64,000 nt of DNA from Alphaproteobacteria bacterium. Its GTDB lineage: Bacteria > Pseudomonadota > Alphaproteobacteria > Sphingomonadales > Sphingomonadaceae. Numbering within the stretch: the first letter of the stretch is position 1; each line of letters starts with the position of its first letter. Made by a program: the position numbers and the translations under genes. Below are positions 17,858 through 26,008 of this stretch, piece after piece. Under the pieces are notes generated by a model that was not told the DNA's origin, did no database searches, and saw only the letters and a program-made list of their open reading frames with translations. Location of the stretch: assembly GCA_030426245.1 (NCBI GenBank), contig JAUHYZ010000001.1, positions 1 through 64,000 of the forward strand. Direction: 5' to 3'.

Positions 17858-19051
17858 TCATCCCACTCCTTCGTAGCGCGCATCCAGTTCGACTTCCTGC
17901 AGCTCTTTCAGCCGAGGGGCGACTTCCTGTGCAACCAGTGTGAGATTGTCGGCCGTGGCGGCATGGTCCAGCTCGCCTGCCTGGGCCATCATCAGCAAAT
18001 GCCCGAAGCCGCCCACTTCATCGTGGAAGCGTGCGATTTGTTCGTAAACGTCGTCCGGCGTGCCGACGAAATAGAGCCCGGCATCCATATATTCTTCGAT
18101 CGAGCCGTCGGCAGGCACCGGCTTGCCGTTGCGCATCAGCGGGCGGAACCCGCCGCCGCCGCCGGACATCAGCATCTTCACATTCGCTTCGACTGGATTG
18201 AAGCCCAGTGGATTGCGGAATGTGGGCTCCAGGCGGGCCGCGGTCGTAAAATAGCTCTTCATCTGCTCTGCGCGCCTGAAGGCTTCCGAGCGGTCCTTGG
18301 CGCAGGACACGAGGCAGAGATAGCCAAGGCGGTCACGGCCTGCCTGGTGGCCGAATTGAGCCGCATAAGCCTGCCGGTAGCCTGAAAAGACCGAGCGTGC
18401 GACCGATCCGCTTAGAAACGTGGCGCAAACCGTTCCCATCTTGCCATAGGTCGCGGCGCTGCCGGCACTCGATGCCGTCATCCAGATCGGCGGTGCGGGC
18501 TGCTGGATGGGGCGGGGCCAGAGGCTGGCGGTCCGATAATGGAAATGCTCGCCTTCCCAGGAGAAGTTTTCGCCTTCATTGGTGAGGGCCGCCATAATGA
18601 GGTCATAAGCCTCCCAAAACCGGTCCATAAAACCGGTCGGCTGGCGATTGGACATGAAAAGCTCGTAGCTCGCGCCCTTGACGAATCCGATCTCGGTCCG
18701 CCCGCCGGAAAGACAGTCCGCCATTGCAATCTCTTCGGCCACCCTCAGTGGATTGGACCTGTTGGCGAGCGGAATTCCCAGCGCCAGCAGCCGCGCTTTC
18801 TTGGTCTGCCGGGCAAGGATCGCCAGCGTGGTCATGCAACTGGTCGACATGCAGGTTGCGGCCGCATGATGCTCGTTGATCATGATGTTGAGGCCGAGTT
18901 CGTCGGCCAGCATATATTCGTCGAGATAGCGGTTCAGCAGCTTGCCGGCCTCTACGGGATCGCATTCGCTTTGCGGCAGCGTGACGCGCATATTCCCGGG
19001 AACCTCGAAGGCCGGGTAATAAGCCTGTTCGCTGAATTGCCAGATGTCCAT
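17858..19051 (-). CDS. LLM-class flavin-dependent monooxygenase
   Basis: 397-aa bacterial luciferase-like protein. The barrel has NIMINEHHAAATCMS near the flavin site, LLALGIPLANRSNPLRVAEE, and TEIGFVKGASYE. It uses FMNH2 supplied by a separate reductase, which is not seen in this window. The ATG follows GGAGGCAAGCC. It is 23 bp downstream of the defective-triad hydrolase-fold gene, making a two-gene operon divergent from LysR. Possible chemistries are Baeyer-Villiger oxidation, hydroxylation or C-C/C-N cleavage; substrate unknown. It is only distantly similar to the other LLM protein at 31396-32700. Confidence 0.85.
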   Translation of the reverse strand: MDIWQFSEQAYYPAFEVPGNMRVTLPQSECDPVEAGKLLNRYLDEYMLADELGLNIMINEHHAAATCMSTSCMTTLAILARQTKKARLLALGIPLANRSNPLRVAEEIAMADCLSGGRTEIGFVKGASYELFMSNRQPTGFMDRFWEAYDLIMAALTNEGENFSWEGEHFHYRTASLWPRPIQQPAPPIWMTASSAGSAATYGKMGTVCATFLSGSVARSVFSGYRQAYAAQFGHQAGRDRLGYLCLVSCAKDRSEAFRRAEQMKSYFTTAARLEPTFRNPLGFNPVEANVKMLMSGGGGGFRPLMRNGKPVPADGSIEEYMDAGLYFVGTPDDVYEQIARFHDEVGGFGHLLMMAQAGELDHAATADNLTLVAQEVAPRLKELQEVELDARYEGVG

Positions 19052-19074
19052 GGCTTGCCTCCGTGCAGTTCTGA

Positions 19075-19881
19075 TCAGGCGCCTGCGAGAGACGCAATAC
19101 GTGCCGCGATAGCGGCGGGTTGGTCGGCATGCAGACGAAAGCCTGCGCCTTCTATTGTCGCGGTGTCAGCTTGCGGCATGGCCGCTGCCCATGCCTCGTG
19201 ATAGGCAGGCGTCGCGATTGCGTCTTCCGCGCCCCAAAGGATCTGTGTTGGGCAGGTGATCCGGTGCAGACGCCCCGCCAGCTTGGGATTGCACATATAT
19301 GGGGTCCAGCCATAGAGGCTCATCGCCTCGTCATTGCGCATCGCCCGGCGCAATTGTTCCTCGGGCAAAGTCATTACATTCTGCAGCGGACCGGGCTCTC
19401 CAACCTGCATGCGCTTGGCCAGTTCCTGCTTGGCCACCATGAAGATGTCGGCGACATATTGCTCGCGGCGATCCGCGGTCTTCAGCCCGAGTGGAGAGAT
19501 AAGCGTCAGCGAGGAAGCGCGAGCAGGCTCCTTGGTCAGAATCTCTGCCGCAAGCCATCCGCCAAAGTTCGCTCCGACCATGGCGGGCTGCTGCAATTCG
19601 AGCTCGTCCATCAGATCGAGATAGAAATATCCCAGATCGTCGACCCGGTTCATGCCTTCGCTTTGCTGTGAGCCGCCGAAACCGGGATGGGACGGCGCAT
19701 AGACGGTGAATTGTTCGGACAACTGCCGTATGACCTCGGCCGCGCCCTCCAGTCCGTCGAGCCCATGGAGAAAGAGCAGCGGCGCACCGGAGCCTGCCGT
19801 AAAAAGCTCGACTTGTGTGCCGCGGATGTCGATTGCTGAAAGCGTGCCGAACTCCAGCCCGGCAAGGCTAACGGTATCCAC
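19075..19881 (-). CDS. Alpha/beta-hydrolase-fold protein lacking catalytic Ser and His
   Basis: 268 aa with a clear hydrolase fold: the LFLHGLDG oxyanion loop, SHPGFGGS, nucleophile-elbow segment VGANFGGW and acid segment LWGAEDAIA. The elbow is G-A-N-F-G, putting Asn105 (codon AAC) where Ser is expected. The usual catalytic GAGH becomes GAGF (Phe248, codon TTT). Asp220 is kept. Two of three triad residues are therefore replaced, while the overall fold is unbroken and in frame. The start is GTG 19881 after GGGAGAATGTAA. It heads an operon with the LLM oxygenase and is divergent from LysR. It may be non-hydrolytic, for example a lyase, cofactor-free dioxygenase-like or binding protein. Confidence 0.8.
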   Translation of the reverse strand: MDTVSLAGLEFGTLSAIDIRGTQVELFTAGSGAPLLFLHGLDGLEGAAEVIRQLSEQFTVYAPSHPGFGGSQQSEGMNRVDDLGYFYLDLMDELELQQPAMVGANFGGWLAAEILTKEPARASSLTLISPLGLKTADRREQYVADIFMVAKQELAKRMQVGEPGPLQNVMTLPEEQLRRAMRNDEAMSLYGWTPYMCNPKLAGRLHRITCPTQILWGAEDAIATPAYHEAWAAAMPQADTATIEGAGFRLHADQPAAIAARIASLAGA

Positions 19882-19971
19882 TTACATTCTCCCAATTCGG
19901 TCGTTTTCGACTTCATGCGCAGATTGTGGCCGGCAAACCGATAGGTCCAATGCTTTGATATTGAGTAACTG

Positions 19972-19986
19972 ATAACCAAATGGTAT
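19972..19986. promoter_or_regulatory. LysR-type box (T-N11-A) in LysR divergent promoter
   Basis: ATAACC/GGTAT arms form a 15-bp T-N11-A dyad, inside the wider CTGATA...TATCGG repeat. It sits 10 bp before the LysR ATG and about 90 bp upstream of the divergent hydrolase-fold gene, the classic autoregulatory position. Confidence 0.6.
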
Positions 19987-19995
19987 CGGTTGAAT

Positions 19996-20907
19996 ATGGA
20001 GCTGCGGCATTTGCGTTATTTCCGCGCCGTCGCGCGCGAAGAACATTTCGGGCGGGCATCCGCCTCCTTGCGCATCGCGCAGCCGGCCTTGACCCGCCAG
20101 ATCCGGGATCTCGAGACAGAGCTCGGCGTCGAACTGTTCGAGCGCTTGCCACGCGGCGTGCGGCTGTCGGACGCGGGCGGCGTCTTCCTGGAGGATGTGG
20201 AAGAGATTCTCGCGCAGGTAGATCGCGCAGCCGACCGTGCGAAAAAGCTCGGCAGCGGACATCTCGGCACCATACGCGTGGGGCTGAGCGAGATTATCTC
20301 CCAGCACGAATTCATTTCCTACGGGCTTCTGCATTTCCGTGAGAGCGAGCCGGGCGTGGCGCTCGATTTGCGTTCGATGGGATCGGCAGCGCAAATCTCG
20401 GCGCTCAAGGAAGGCTCGCTTGATGCGGGGATCGTCTATGACGCGCATCTGGAGGAGCGGGATGCCGAGGTACTCGATCGGGCGGCGCTGGGCATGGGCG
20501 AGACCATGCTGGCGGTCCATCGCAATCATCCGCTTGCGGGCCGCAAGAGCGTGGCCATGGCGGAACTGGCCGACGAACCCGCCTTGTGGCCGGAGCGGCG
20601 CGCCGCCCCGGGCTATTTTGCACGCCTGATGGCCGCTTGCCTGGAAAGCGGAACGGTGCCGCGGGTTGTGCAGGAATGCACGACCAATTCGATCCTGCTC
20701 AGTCTCGTCGCGGTGGGCATGGGGATCGGCTTCGTCACCGTAACTGGCCCACTACCGGCGGCTCAGAATATTGTGCTGGTGCCGATCCGCGACCTGGACC
20801 TGAAGTTCAAGGTGCTACTTGTCTGGCGCCGCCGCGATCATTCGGCCGCGCTGAGGCATTTTGTTGAGACGATGAGCCGAAACGAAAGCCTATCTCAGAC
20901 AGGCTGA
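19996..20907 (+). CDS. LysR-family transcriptional regulator
   Basis: 303 aa. The N-terminal winged helix (MELRHLRYFRAVAREEHFG..., helix-turn-helix RIAQPALTRQIRDLE, about 20-45) is followed by a periplasmic-binding-protein-like effector domain. ATG 19996 gives the canonical N-terminus; a TTG six bases upstream is also in frame. It is closest in style to the CatR/BenM/CbnR group that controls aromatic catabolism in response to muconate-type effectors. It is divergent from the hydrolase-fold/LLM operon, with a T-N11-A box in between. A related box at 17165-17181 suggests the extradiol dioxygenase promoter as a second target. Confidence 0.93.
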   Translation: MELRHLRYFRAVAREEHFGRASASLRIAQPALTRQIRDLETELGVELFERLPRGVRLSDAGGVFLEDVEEILAQVDRAADRAKKLGSGHLGTIRVGLSEIISQHEFISYGLLHFRESEPGVALDLRSMGSAAQISALKEGSLDAGIVYDAHLEERDAEVLDRAALGMGETMLAVHRNHPLAGRKSVAMAELADEPALWPERRAAPGYFARLMAACLESGTVPRVVQECTTNSILLSLVAVGMGIGFVTVTGPLPAAQNIVLVPIRDLDLKFKVLLVWRRRDHSAALRHFVETMSRNESLSQTG

Positions 20908-20960
20908 TACTTGCATCGCTGCTCGCTCGCGCCCATGAAATGACGAGGATAAACTGATTC

Positions 20961-20981
20961 TGCAGCCGTTTTCTGGCTGCA
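20961..20981 (+). promoter_or_regulatory. Perfect 7-bp stem-loop just upstream of VOC gene
   Basis: TGCAGCC, 7-bp loop, GGCTGCA. It ends immediately before the AAGAGGAGC ribosome-binding site of the gene at 20996, so it would be a 5' UTR hairpin; it could instead be a LysR terminator (no T-run) or an operator. Confidence 0.35.
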
Positions 20982-20995
20982 AAGAGGAGCAAGAA

Positions 20996-21517
20996 ATGGC
21001 TGAAGCAAGACCTCTTAAGGGCATGTATCATTTTGCTTTTCCAGCGCGCGATGCGGAAGAAACACGCCATTTCTATGAAGATATTCTGGGCTTGCCGCTG
21101 GTCAATTGCATGATGTCGGAAAAGGTGCCGAGTACGGGCGAGGAAGCGCCCTATGTGCATTTCTTTTTCGAATTGATGGACGGTTCCTACATCGCCTTTT
21201 TCGACCTTGGAAAGGACGAGTTTCCCGCCCCATCGCCCAATACGCCGGACTGGGTGCAGCACTTCGCGATAGAAACGGAATCGGTGGAAAATGTTGCGGC
21301 GATGCAGAAGCGGCTGGAGGAAAACGGCGTGGAGTGCATCGGCGTCGTCGACCACGGCTTCCTCAAATCCGTCTATTTCTTCGATCCGAACGGATTGCGG
21401 CTGGAGATCACCAGCCGCACCGAACCGGAAGGCTTCCTGGAAAAGTCGGCCGCCGAAGCGCATGACATCCTGAACCAGTGGACCGAACGCAAGCGCAAGG
21501 GCCTGGTCAAGAGCTGA
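20996..21517 (+). CDS. VOC-superfamily protein (glyoxalase/extradiol-like)
   Basis: 173 aa, one VOC unit of two beta-alpha-beta-beta-beta motifs. Possible metal ligands are His12 (MYHFAFP), Glu in FFFELMDG, the His of WVQHFAIE and Glu in LRLEITSR, the pattern expected of a metal-dependent VOC enzyme. A hydrophilic tail extends past residue 150. The ribosome site AGAGGAGC precedes ATG 20996. It follows LysR by 88 bp on the same strand and converges with the aldehyde dehydrogenase. Reaction (dioxygenase, isomerase or lyase) is not determined. Confidence 0.75.
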   Translation: MAEARPLKGMYHFAFPARDAEETRHFYEDILGLPLVNCMMSEKVPSTGEEAPYVHFFFELMDGSYIAFFDLGKDEFPAPSPNTPDWVQHFAIETESVENVAAMQKRLEENGVECIGVVDHGFLKSVYFFDPNGLRLEITSRTEPEGFLEKSAAEAHDILNQWTERKRKGLVKS

Positions 21518-21529
21518 GGATTCTGCCCC

Positions 21530-23035
21530 TTAGATCGCCATGGCGACCGATTTGGTCTCCGTATAGGCCTCGATGCCTTCACGCCCATTTTCGCGGCCCC
21601 AACCGGATTGCTTGAAGCCGCCGAAGGGTAGTGCGGGATCGAGACCGCCGCCATTCACTCTGACAGTGCCGGCTTTCAGCTTACGTGCGAGCCGGTGCGC
21701 GGCGGAGAGATTGTTGGTCCAAACCACCGCGCCCAGGCCGTAGTCGCTGGCATTGGCCTGCGCGGCGAGAACCTCCAGATCGTCATCGCCGAACGACATG
21801 GCGCACAGGACGGGGCCGAATATTTCCTCGCGGCGCACCGCCATTTCGGCCTGGGTATCGGTCAGCACGGTCGGCGCCACAAAGGAGCCGGGCCCGGCGA
21901 TATCGCGCGCACCCGCCCGCATCTTTGCGCCTTCGCCCAGGCCGCCATTCACATAGCCCATAATGCGCTCGCGCTGGCTTTCGCTGATCACGGGGCCCAT
22001 CTGCGTTTCGGGATCGAAGCCTGCGCCCACTTTCATGGAATCGGCGATGCGCGAGACACCTTCCACAACCTCGTCAAAATGGCGCGAATGCACGAACAGG
22101 CGGGAGCCTGCATTGCAGACCTGTCCGGCATTGCCGAAGATCGATCGGGCGGCCCCTTCGATGGCCTGCGGCACATCCGCGTCGGGCATGACGATGACCG
22201 GCGTCTTCCCGCCAAGCTCCAGCGTGACGCGTTTGAAGTTGCCCGCAGCGGCCTTGATGATCAGGCGCCCGACTTCGGTCGATCCGGTAAAGGTCACCTT
22301 GTCCACGCCAGGATGTTCGGTCAGCGCGGCCCCGGCGGTTTCGCCGAAACCGGTCAGCAGGTTGAAGGCGCCTGCGGGAAAGCCGACTTCCTCGATCAGA
22401 TGAGCCAGCCTGAGCGCGGTCAGCGGCGTTTCTTCCGCCGGTTTCAGGATCACCGCGCAGCCTGCCGCCAGCGCCGGAGCGATCTTGGCGCAGGCCATCG
22501 CGATCGGCGCATTCCAGGGCACGATCTGGGCGACGACGCCGACGGGTTCCTTCAGCGTATAGGCATGCCATGTGCCCGGGCCGGACAGGGCAATGCTTTC
22601 GCCATTGAGCTTGGTTGCCCAGCCGGCGAAATAGCGCAGCTGATCGATCGCGTAGGGAATGTGGAAATAGCGCGCATCGCGCACCGGCATGCCGTTATCC
22701 AGCGTTTCGAGTGCGGCAAGCTCATCCGCATTCCGCTCCAGCGCATCGGCCAGGCGATAAAGCAGCAAGGCACGCGCATTAGGTTTCATATCTGCCCACT
22801 CCGCACTCTCCATGGCCTTGCGTGCGGCCTTTACCGCAAGGTCCGCATCCGCTGCCGAAGCGCTTGCGATGTTGGCCAGCTTCTCCCCCGTTGCCGGATC
22901 CTGCGTAGCGAAGGTTTCGCCTTCCCGCGGATCGGCCCAGGCACCACCGATGAACAGGCGATGCGGGCCCGCGGCGAAGCGGCGCGCTTCTTCCAGGGCG
23001 GGCACGGCGTCGGGCGCGGTCTTGGTGGCATTCAT
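21530..23035 (-). CDS. NAD(P)+-dependent aldehyde dehydrogenase
   Basis: 501 aa. It has the ALDH motifs IVPWNAPIAMACAKIAPALA, the FTGSTEVGR cofactor loop, the catalytic Glu in VTLELGGKTP, the nucleophile in GNAGQVCNAGS, and the EEIFGPV segment. The open frame reaches 23182, overlapping the divergent GMC gene; ATG 23035 with GAGGAG 8 bp upstream gives a normal length. It likely oxidises an aromatic or aliphatic aldehyde to the acid. It is divergent from the GMC oxidoreductase across a promoter containing the second IclR-type palindrome, so an alcohol to aldehyde to acid sequence with the GMC enzyme is plausible; vanillin-type aldehydes from the HCHLs are another option. Confidence 0.92.
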   Translation of the reverse strand: MNATKTAPDAVPALEEARRFAAGPHRLFIGGAWADPREGETFATQDPATGEKLANIASASAADADLAVKAARKAMESAEWADMKPNARALLLYRLADALERNADELAALETLDNGMPVRDARYFHIPYAIDQLRYFAGWATKLNGESIALSGPGTWHAYTLKEPVGVVAQIVPWNAPIAMACAKIAPALAAGCAVILKPAEETPLTALRLAHLIEEVGFPAGAFNLLTGFGETAGAALTEHPGVDKVTFTGSTEVGRLIIKAAAGNFKRVTLELGGKTPVIVMPDADVPQAIEGAARSIFGNAGQVCNAGSRLFVHSRHFDEVVEGVSRIADSMKVGAGFDPETQMGPVISESQRERIMGYVNGGLGEGAKMRAGARDIAGPGSFVAPTVLTDTQAEMAVRREEIFGPVLCAMSFGDDDLEVLAAQANASDYGLGAVVWTNNLSAAHRLARKLKAGTVRVNGGGLDPALPFGGFKQSGWGRENGREGIEAYTETKSVAMAI

Positions 23036-23116
23036 CCTCTGGCTCCTCATTCGACTGGATATTTTCGGCTGGCTGTGCTCAGCCTTCCTTTCGTTCATAG
23101 CGAACGGCGTTAGGCC

Positions 23117-23137
23117 TTGTCGAATGATATTCGTAAT
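23117..23137. promoter_or_regulatory. Probable IclR operator (site 2) between ALDH and GMC genes
   Basis: TTGTCGAA, 5-bp spacer, TTCGTAAT. It matches 13 of 16 arm bases of the perfect palindrome at 14342-14362 with identical spacing. It lies in the divergent ALDH/GMC promoter. Confidence 0.55.
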
Positions 23138-23172
23138 GGCAGAACGCCGCCAGAGAGGATCGCCGGCGGGAA

Positions 23173-24795
23173 ATGCAGACATTCGATTACATCATCGTCG
23201 GCGCAGGATCGGCCGGCTGCGTGCTCGCCAACCGGCTGAGCGAGGGCGGCAAGGACGAGGTCTTGATCCTGGAAGCGGGCGGTTCGGACAGCAACTGGCT
23301 GCTCAAGATGCCGCTTGGCTTCATGATGGCGGCGGGCAATCCGCAGTATGACTGGGGTTATACCAGCGAGCCTGACGAAAAGCTGGGCGGGCGAAGCCTG
23401 CCTTTGCCGCGCGGCAAGCTTCTGGGTGGATGTTCTTCCATCAACGGCATGATCTATATGCGCGGCCATGCGCGCGATTACGATCATTGGGCCCAGACGG
23501 GCGCGCGCGGCTGGAGCCACGCCGATGTGCTGCCTTATTTCCGGCGGATGGAGAGGAGCTGGCGCGGCGAAGACGATTATCATGGCGGAAGCGGGCCGCT
23601 GGAAGTCACGAAGGTTCCCGATGAGCGGCTGCTTGGCGCGCCGATCCGGCAGGCGGTGCGCGCTGCGGGCTTTTCGGAAACGGACGACCTCAGCGGAGCC
23701 GAGCAAGAGGGCTATTCCTGCGCGGAAGCTACAGTCGATAGGCGGGGCAGGCGCTCCAGCACTTCGGCAGCCTATCTCCGGCCGGCCATGCCGCGCCGCA
23801 ATCTGCACCTTGAATCGCAGGCGCATGTCACGCGCGTCCTCATCGAAGAAGGCCGGGCCGTCGGTGTGGAATATTCTCAGGGCGGCAATACTGTGCAGGT
23901 GCGCGCACGCAAGGAAGTGATTCTGTCGGGCGGCGCCTACAACTCGCCGCAATTGCTGATGCTCTCCGGGATCGGTCCGGCAGAGGAATTGGCGGAATAC
24001 GGGATTGATCCGCTGGTGGATGCCCCCGGTGTCGGCAGCAACCTGATGGAACATCCGGTACTCTATATGGGCTTCGGCCTGAATGAGCCGCGCAGCTTCC
24101 TCTCCGAACTTCGCTTCGACCGGGCGGCGCGTTCGGTGATCAATTGGATGCTGGCAGGCAAGGGCGCCTTCGCCAGCCAGATCACGACCGGCATGATGGC
24201 TGTGCGCACAAGGCCGGAGAAAGAGCGCCCCGATATCCAGCTGGTGTTCCTGCCTGTGCGGCTGGATGCCAAGCTGTGGTACCCGCTGAAGGGCCCCGGT
24301 ATGGCGCATGCGCTTTCGGTGATGGTCATGCAGTTGCGCCCGGAAAGCCGCGGCAAGCTCTCCCTGCGCTCGGCCGACCCGTTCGATCGCCCGGCAATCG
24401 ACCTCAATCTGCTTTCGACGCAGAATGACTTTGCGGAGCTTCGTGGAGGCATTGCCGCTGTGCGGCGGATCTTCGACGCTCCGCCTCTCAAGGACATGGT
24501 CAGCGAGGAAATGGTTCCCGGCGTGGACGTTCAGAGCGATGATGAACTCGACGCCTTCATTCGTGAGCGAGTCACGATCTTCCAGCATCCCTGCGGCACG
24601 TGCCGGATGGGCGAAGACTCAGCGGCCGTTGTAGACAGCGAACTGCGCGTCAAAGGGATCGACGGACTACGCGTCGTCGATGCGTCCGTTTTCCCGGGGA
24701 TCCCGGGTGCGAATATCAACGCCGCCGTAATCATGGTGGCCGAACGCGCTTCGGACCTGATCCGCGGTGTAGAGCCTCTACCGGCGAGCAATTGA
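23173..24795 (+). CDS. GMC-family FAD oxidoreductase (choline/alcohol dehydrogenase-like)
   Basis: 540 aa. N-terminal FAD fold [21 protein letters not shown] signature 1 near [15 protein letters not shown], signature 2 with [18 protein letters not shown], and the C-terminal active-site region HPCGTCRMG with catalytic His and a conserved Asn in GANINAAV. It should oxidise an alcohol using FAD. The ATG is preceded by GGCGGGAA. It heads an operon with two acyl-CoA dehydrogenases (10-bp gap), so a side-chain alcohol may be oxidised and, after CoA activation, beta-oxidised. Substrate not determinable. Confidence 0.92.
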   Translation: MQTFDYIIVGAGSAGCVLANRLSEGGKDEVLILEAGGSDSNWLLKMPLGFMMAAGNPQYDWGYTSEPDEKLGGRSLPLPRGKLLGGCSSINGMIYMRGHARDYDHWAQTGARGWSHADVLPYFRRMERSWRGEDDYHGGSGPLEVTKVPDERLLGAPIRQAVRAAGFSETDDLSGAEQEGYSCAEATVDRRGRRSSTSAAYLRPAMPRRNLHLESQAHVTRVLIEEGRAVGVEYSQGGNTVQVRARKEVILSGGAYNSPQLLMLSGIGPAEELAEYGIDPLVDAPGVGSNLMEHPVLYMGFGLNEPRSFLSELRFDRAARSVINWMLAGKGAFASQITTGMMAVRTRPEKERPDIQLVFLPVRLDAKLWYPLKGPGMAHALSVMVMQLRPESRGKLSLRSADPFDRPAIDLNLLSTQNDFAELRGGIAAVRRIFDAPPLKDMVSEEMVPGVDVQSDDELDAFIRERVTIFQHPCGTCRMGEDSAAVVDSELRVKGIDGLRVVDASVFPGIPGANINAAVIMVAERASDLIRGVEPLPASN

Positions 24796-24805
24796 GCCGG
24801 GCGCG

Positions 24806-26008
24806 ATGGAGTTGCAATTCAATGAGGGCGAGCGAGCATTCCGTGAGGAGGTGCGCGCCTTTCTGTTGGACAATATACCGGAGCGAATCCGGCAGGCAGT
24901 CTATGAAGAACGTCCGCTGCCACGCGATTGGATGATTGAGGCGCAGCAAATACTCAATAGTGCCGGCTATGCCGTCCCGCATTGGCCGATTGAATGGGGT
25001 GGCCGCGTTTGGTCGCCAGTCAAACGTGCCATCCTGGCGCAGGAGATTGATCGCAACAGCGTGCCCAAGCCGCTGCCTTTCAATGTTACGCTGATCGGGC
25101 CGATTATCGCTGCCTTCGGAACCGAGGACCAAAAGCAGCGCTTCCTGCCAGGTATCGCGAATCTCGACATCTGGTTCTGTCAGGGATTTTCCGAACCCAA
25201 TGCGGGATCGGACCTTGCCTCGCTCAAGATGTCCGCCATTCGGGAAGGTGACCATTACCGGGTCAATGGCCGCAAGATCTGGACGACTTATGCGCATGAG
25301 GCAGACTGGATATTCTGCCTCGTCCGCACCAGCCGGGAAGAACGCAAGCAGCAGGGTATTTCGTTCCTGCTGATCGATTTGGAGACGCCGGGGGTAGAGG
25401 TAAGTCCCATCCAATCGATCGATGGCTTCCACCATCTCAACGAGGTTCAATTCGACGACGCGATCGTGCCTGCCGAAAATCTCGTGGGTGAAGAGGGGAA
25501 GGGCTGGGACTATGCGCGTTATCTGCTGGGCCAGGAACGGACCTCCATGGGCAATGTCGGCTTCTCGCGCCGGCGACTGGAACGGTCGCGCGCGCTGGCA
25601 GGCGAAGCCGCCGGGGAACGCAGTGAGACATTGCTTGGTGACGCGGATTTTCTAAGGCGCCAGACATGGGCCGAAATCCGCCTTAAGGCGCTGGAGATCA
25701 CACAGATGCGTGTGGTCGCCTCCGCCCCGGTCCAAGGTGCCGATCCCAAGACCTCGATCCTCAAGACAGAAGGCGGGGAGTTGCTTCAGGAAGCGGCGGA
25801 CCTGCTGCTCGATACGATGGGCCCGGAGGCGCTGACCGCGGGCTTTCCTGCCGGTATCGGTCCAGAGGAATTCTATGGGATCGATGAAAGGTCCGGCATC
25901 CTTTCCGCCTATTTCAGCTCGCGCAAATATTCGATATTCGGCGGATCGAACGAAATTCAGCGCAATATCCTGGCCGGGTCGGTCCTCAGACTGGGGCGGA
26001 AGCGGTGA
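24806..26008 (+). CDS. Acyl-CoA dehydrogenase, subunit 1 of a pair
   Basis: 400 aa. ACAD N-terminal helical domain (about 5-115), beta domain with FSEPNAGSDLAS and KIWTTYAHEADW (FAD and substrate contacts), and C-terminal helical domain ending YSIFGGSNEIQRNILA. It oxidises an acyl-CoA thioester to the 2,3-enoyl form, with FAD and ETF. Its stop overlaps the next ACAD start (GTGA at 26005-26008). Such tandem, unequal ACADs often form obligate alpha2beta2 heterotetramers acting on bulky substrates, such as steroid or bile-acid side chains (FadE26/27 type). Confidence 0.9.
   Translation: MELQFNEGERAFREEVRAFLLDNIPERIRQAVYEERPLPRDWMIEAQQILNSAGYAVPHWPIEWGGRVWSPVKRAILAQEIDRNSVPKPLPFNVTLIGPIIAAFGTEDQKQRFLPGIANLDIWFCQGFSEPNAGSDLASLKMSAIREGDHYRVNGRKIWTTYAHEADWIFCLVRTSREERKQQGISFLLIDLETPGVEVSPIQSIDGFHHLNEVQFDDAIVPAENLVGEEGKGWDYARYLLGQERTSMGNVGFSRRRLERSRALAGEAAGERSETLLGDADFLRRQTWAEIRLKALEITQMRVVASAPVQGADPKTSILKTEGGELLQEAADLLLDTMGPEALTAGFPAGIGPEEFYGIDERSGILSAYFSSRKYSIFGGSNEIQRNILAGSVLRLGRKR

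Noticed and set aside
23110-24588. 492-codon frame antisense to the GMC oxidoreductase
   Set aside because: Shadow of a clear GMC protein; no ribosome site or motif.
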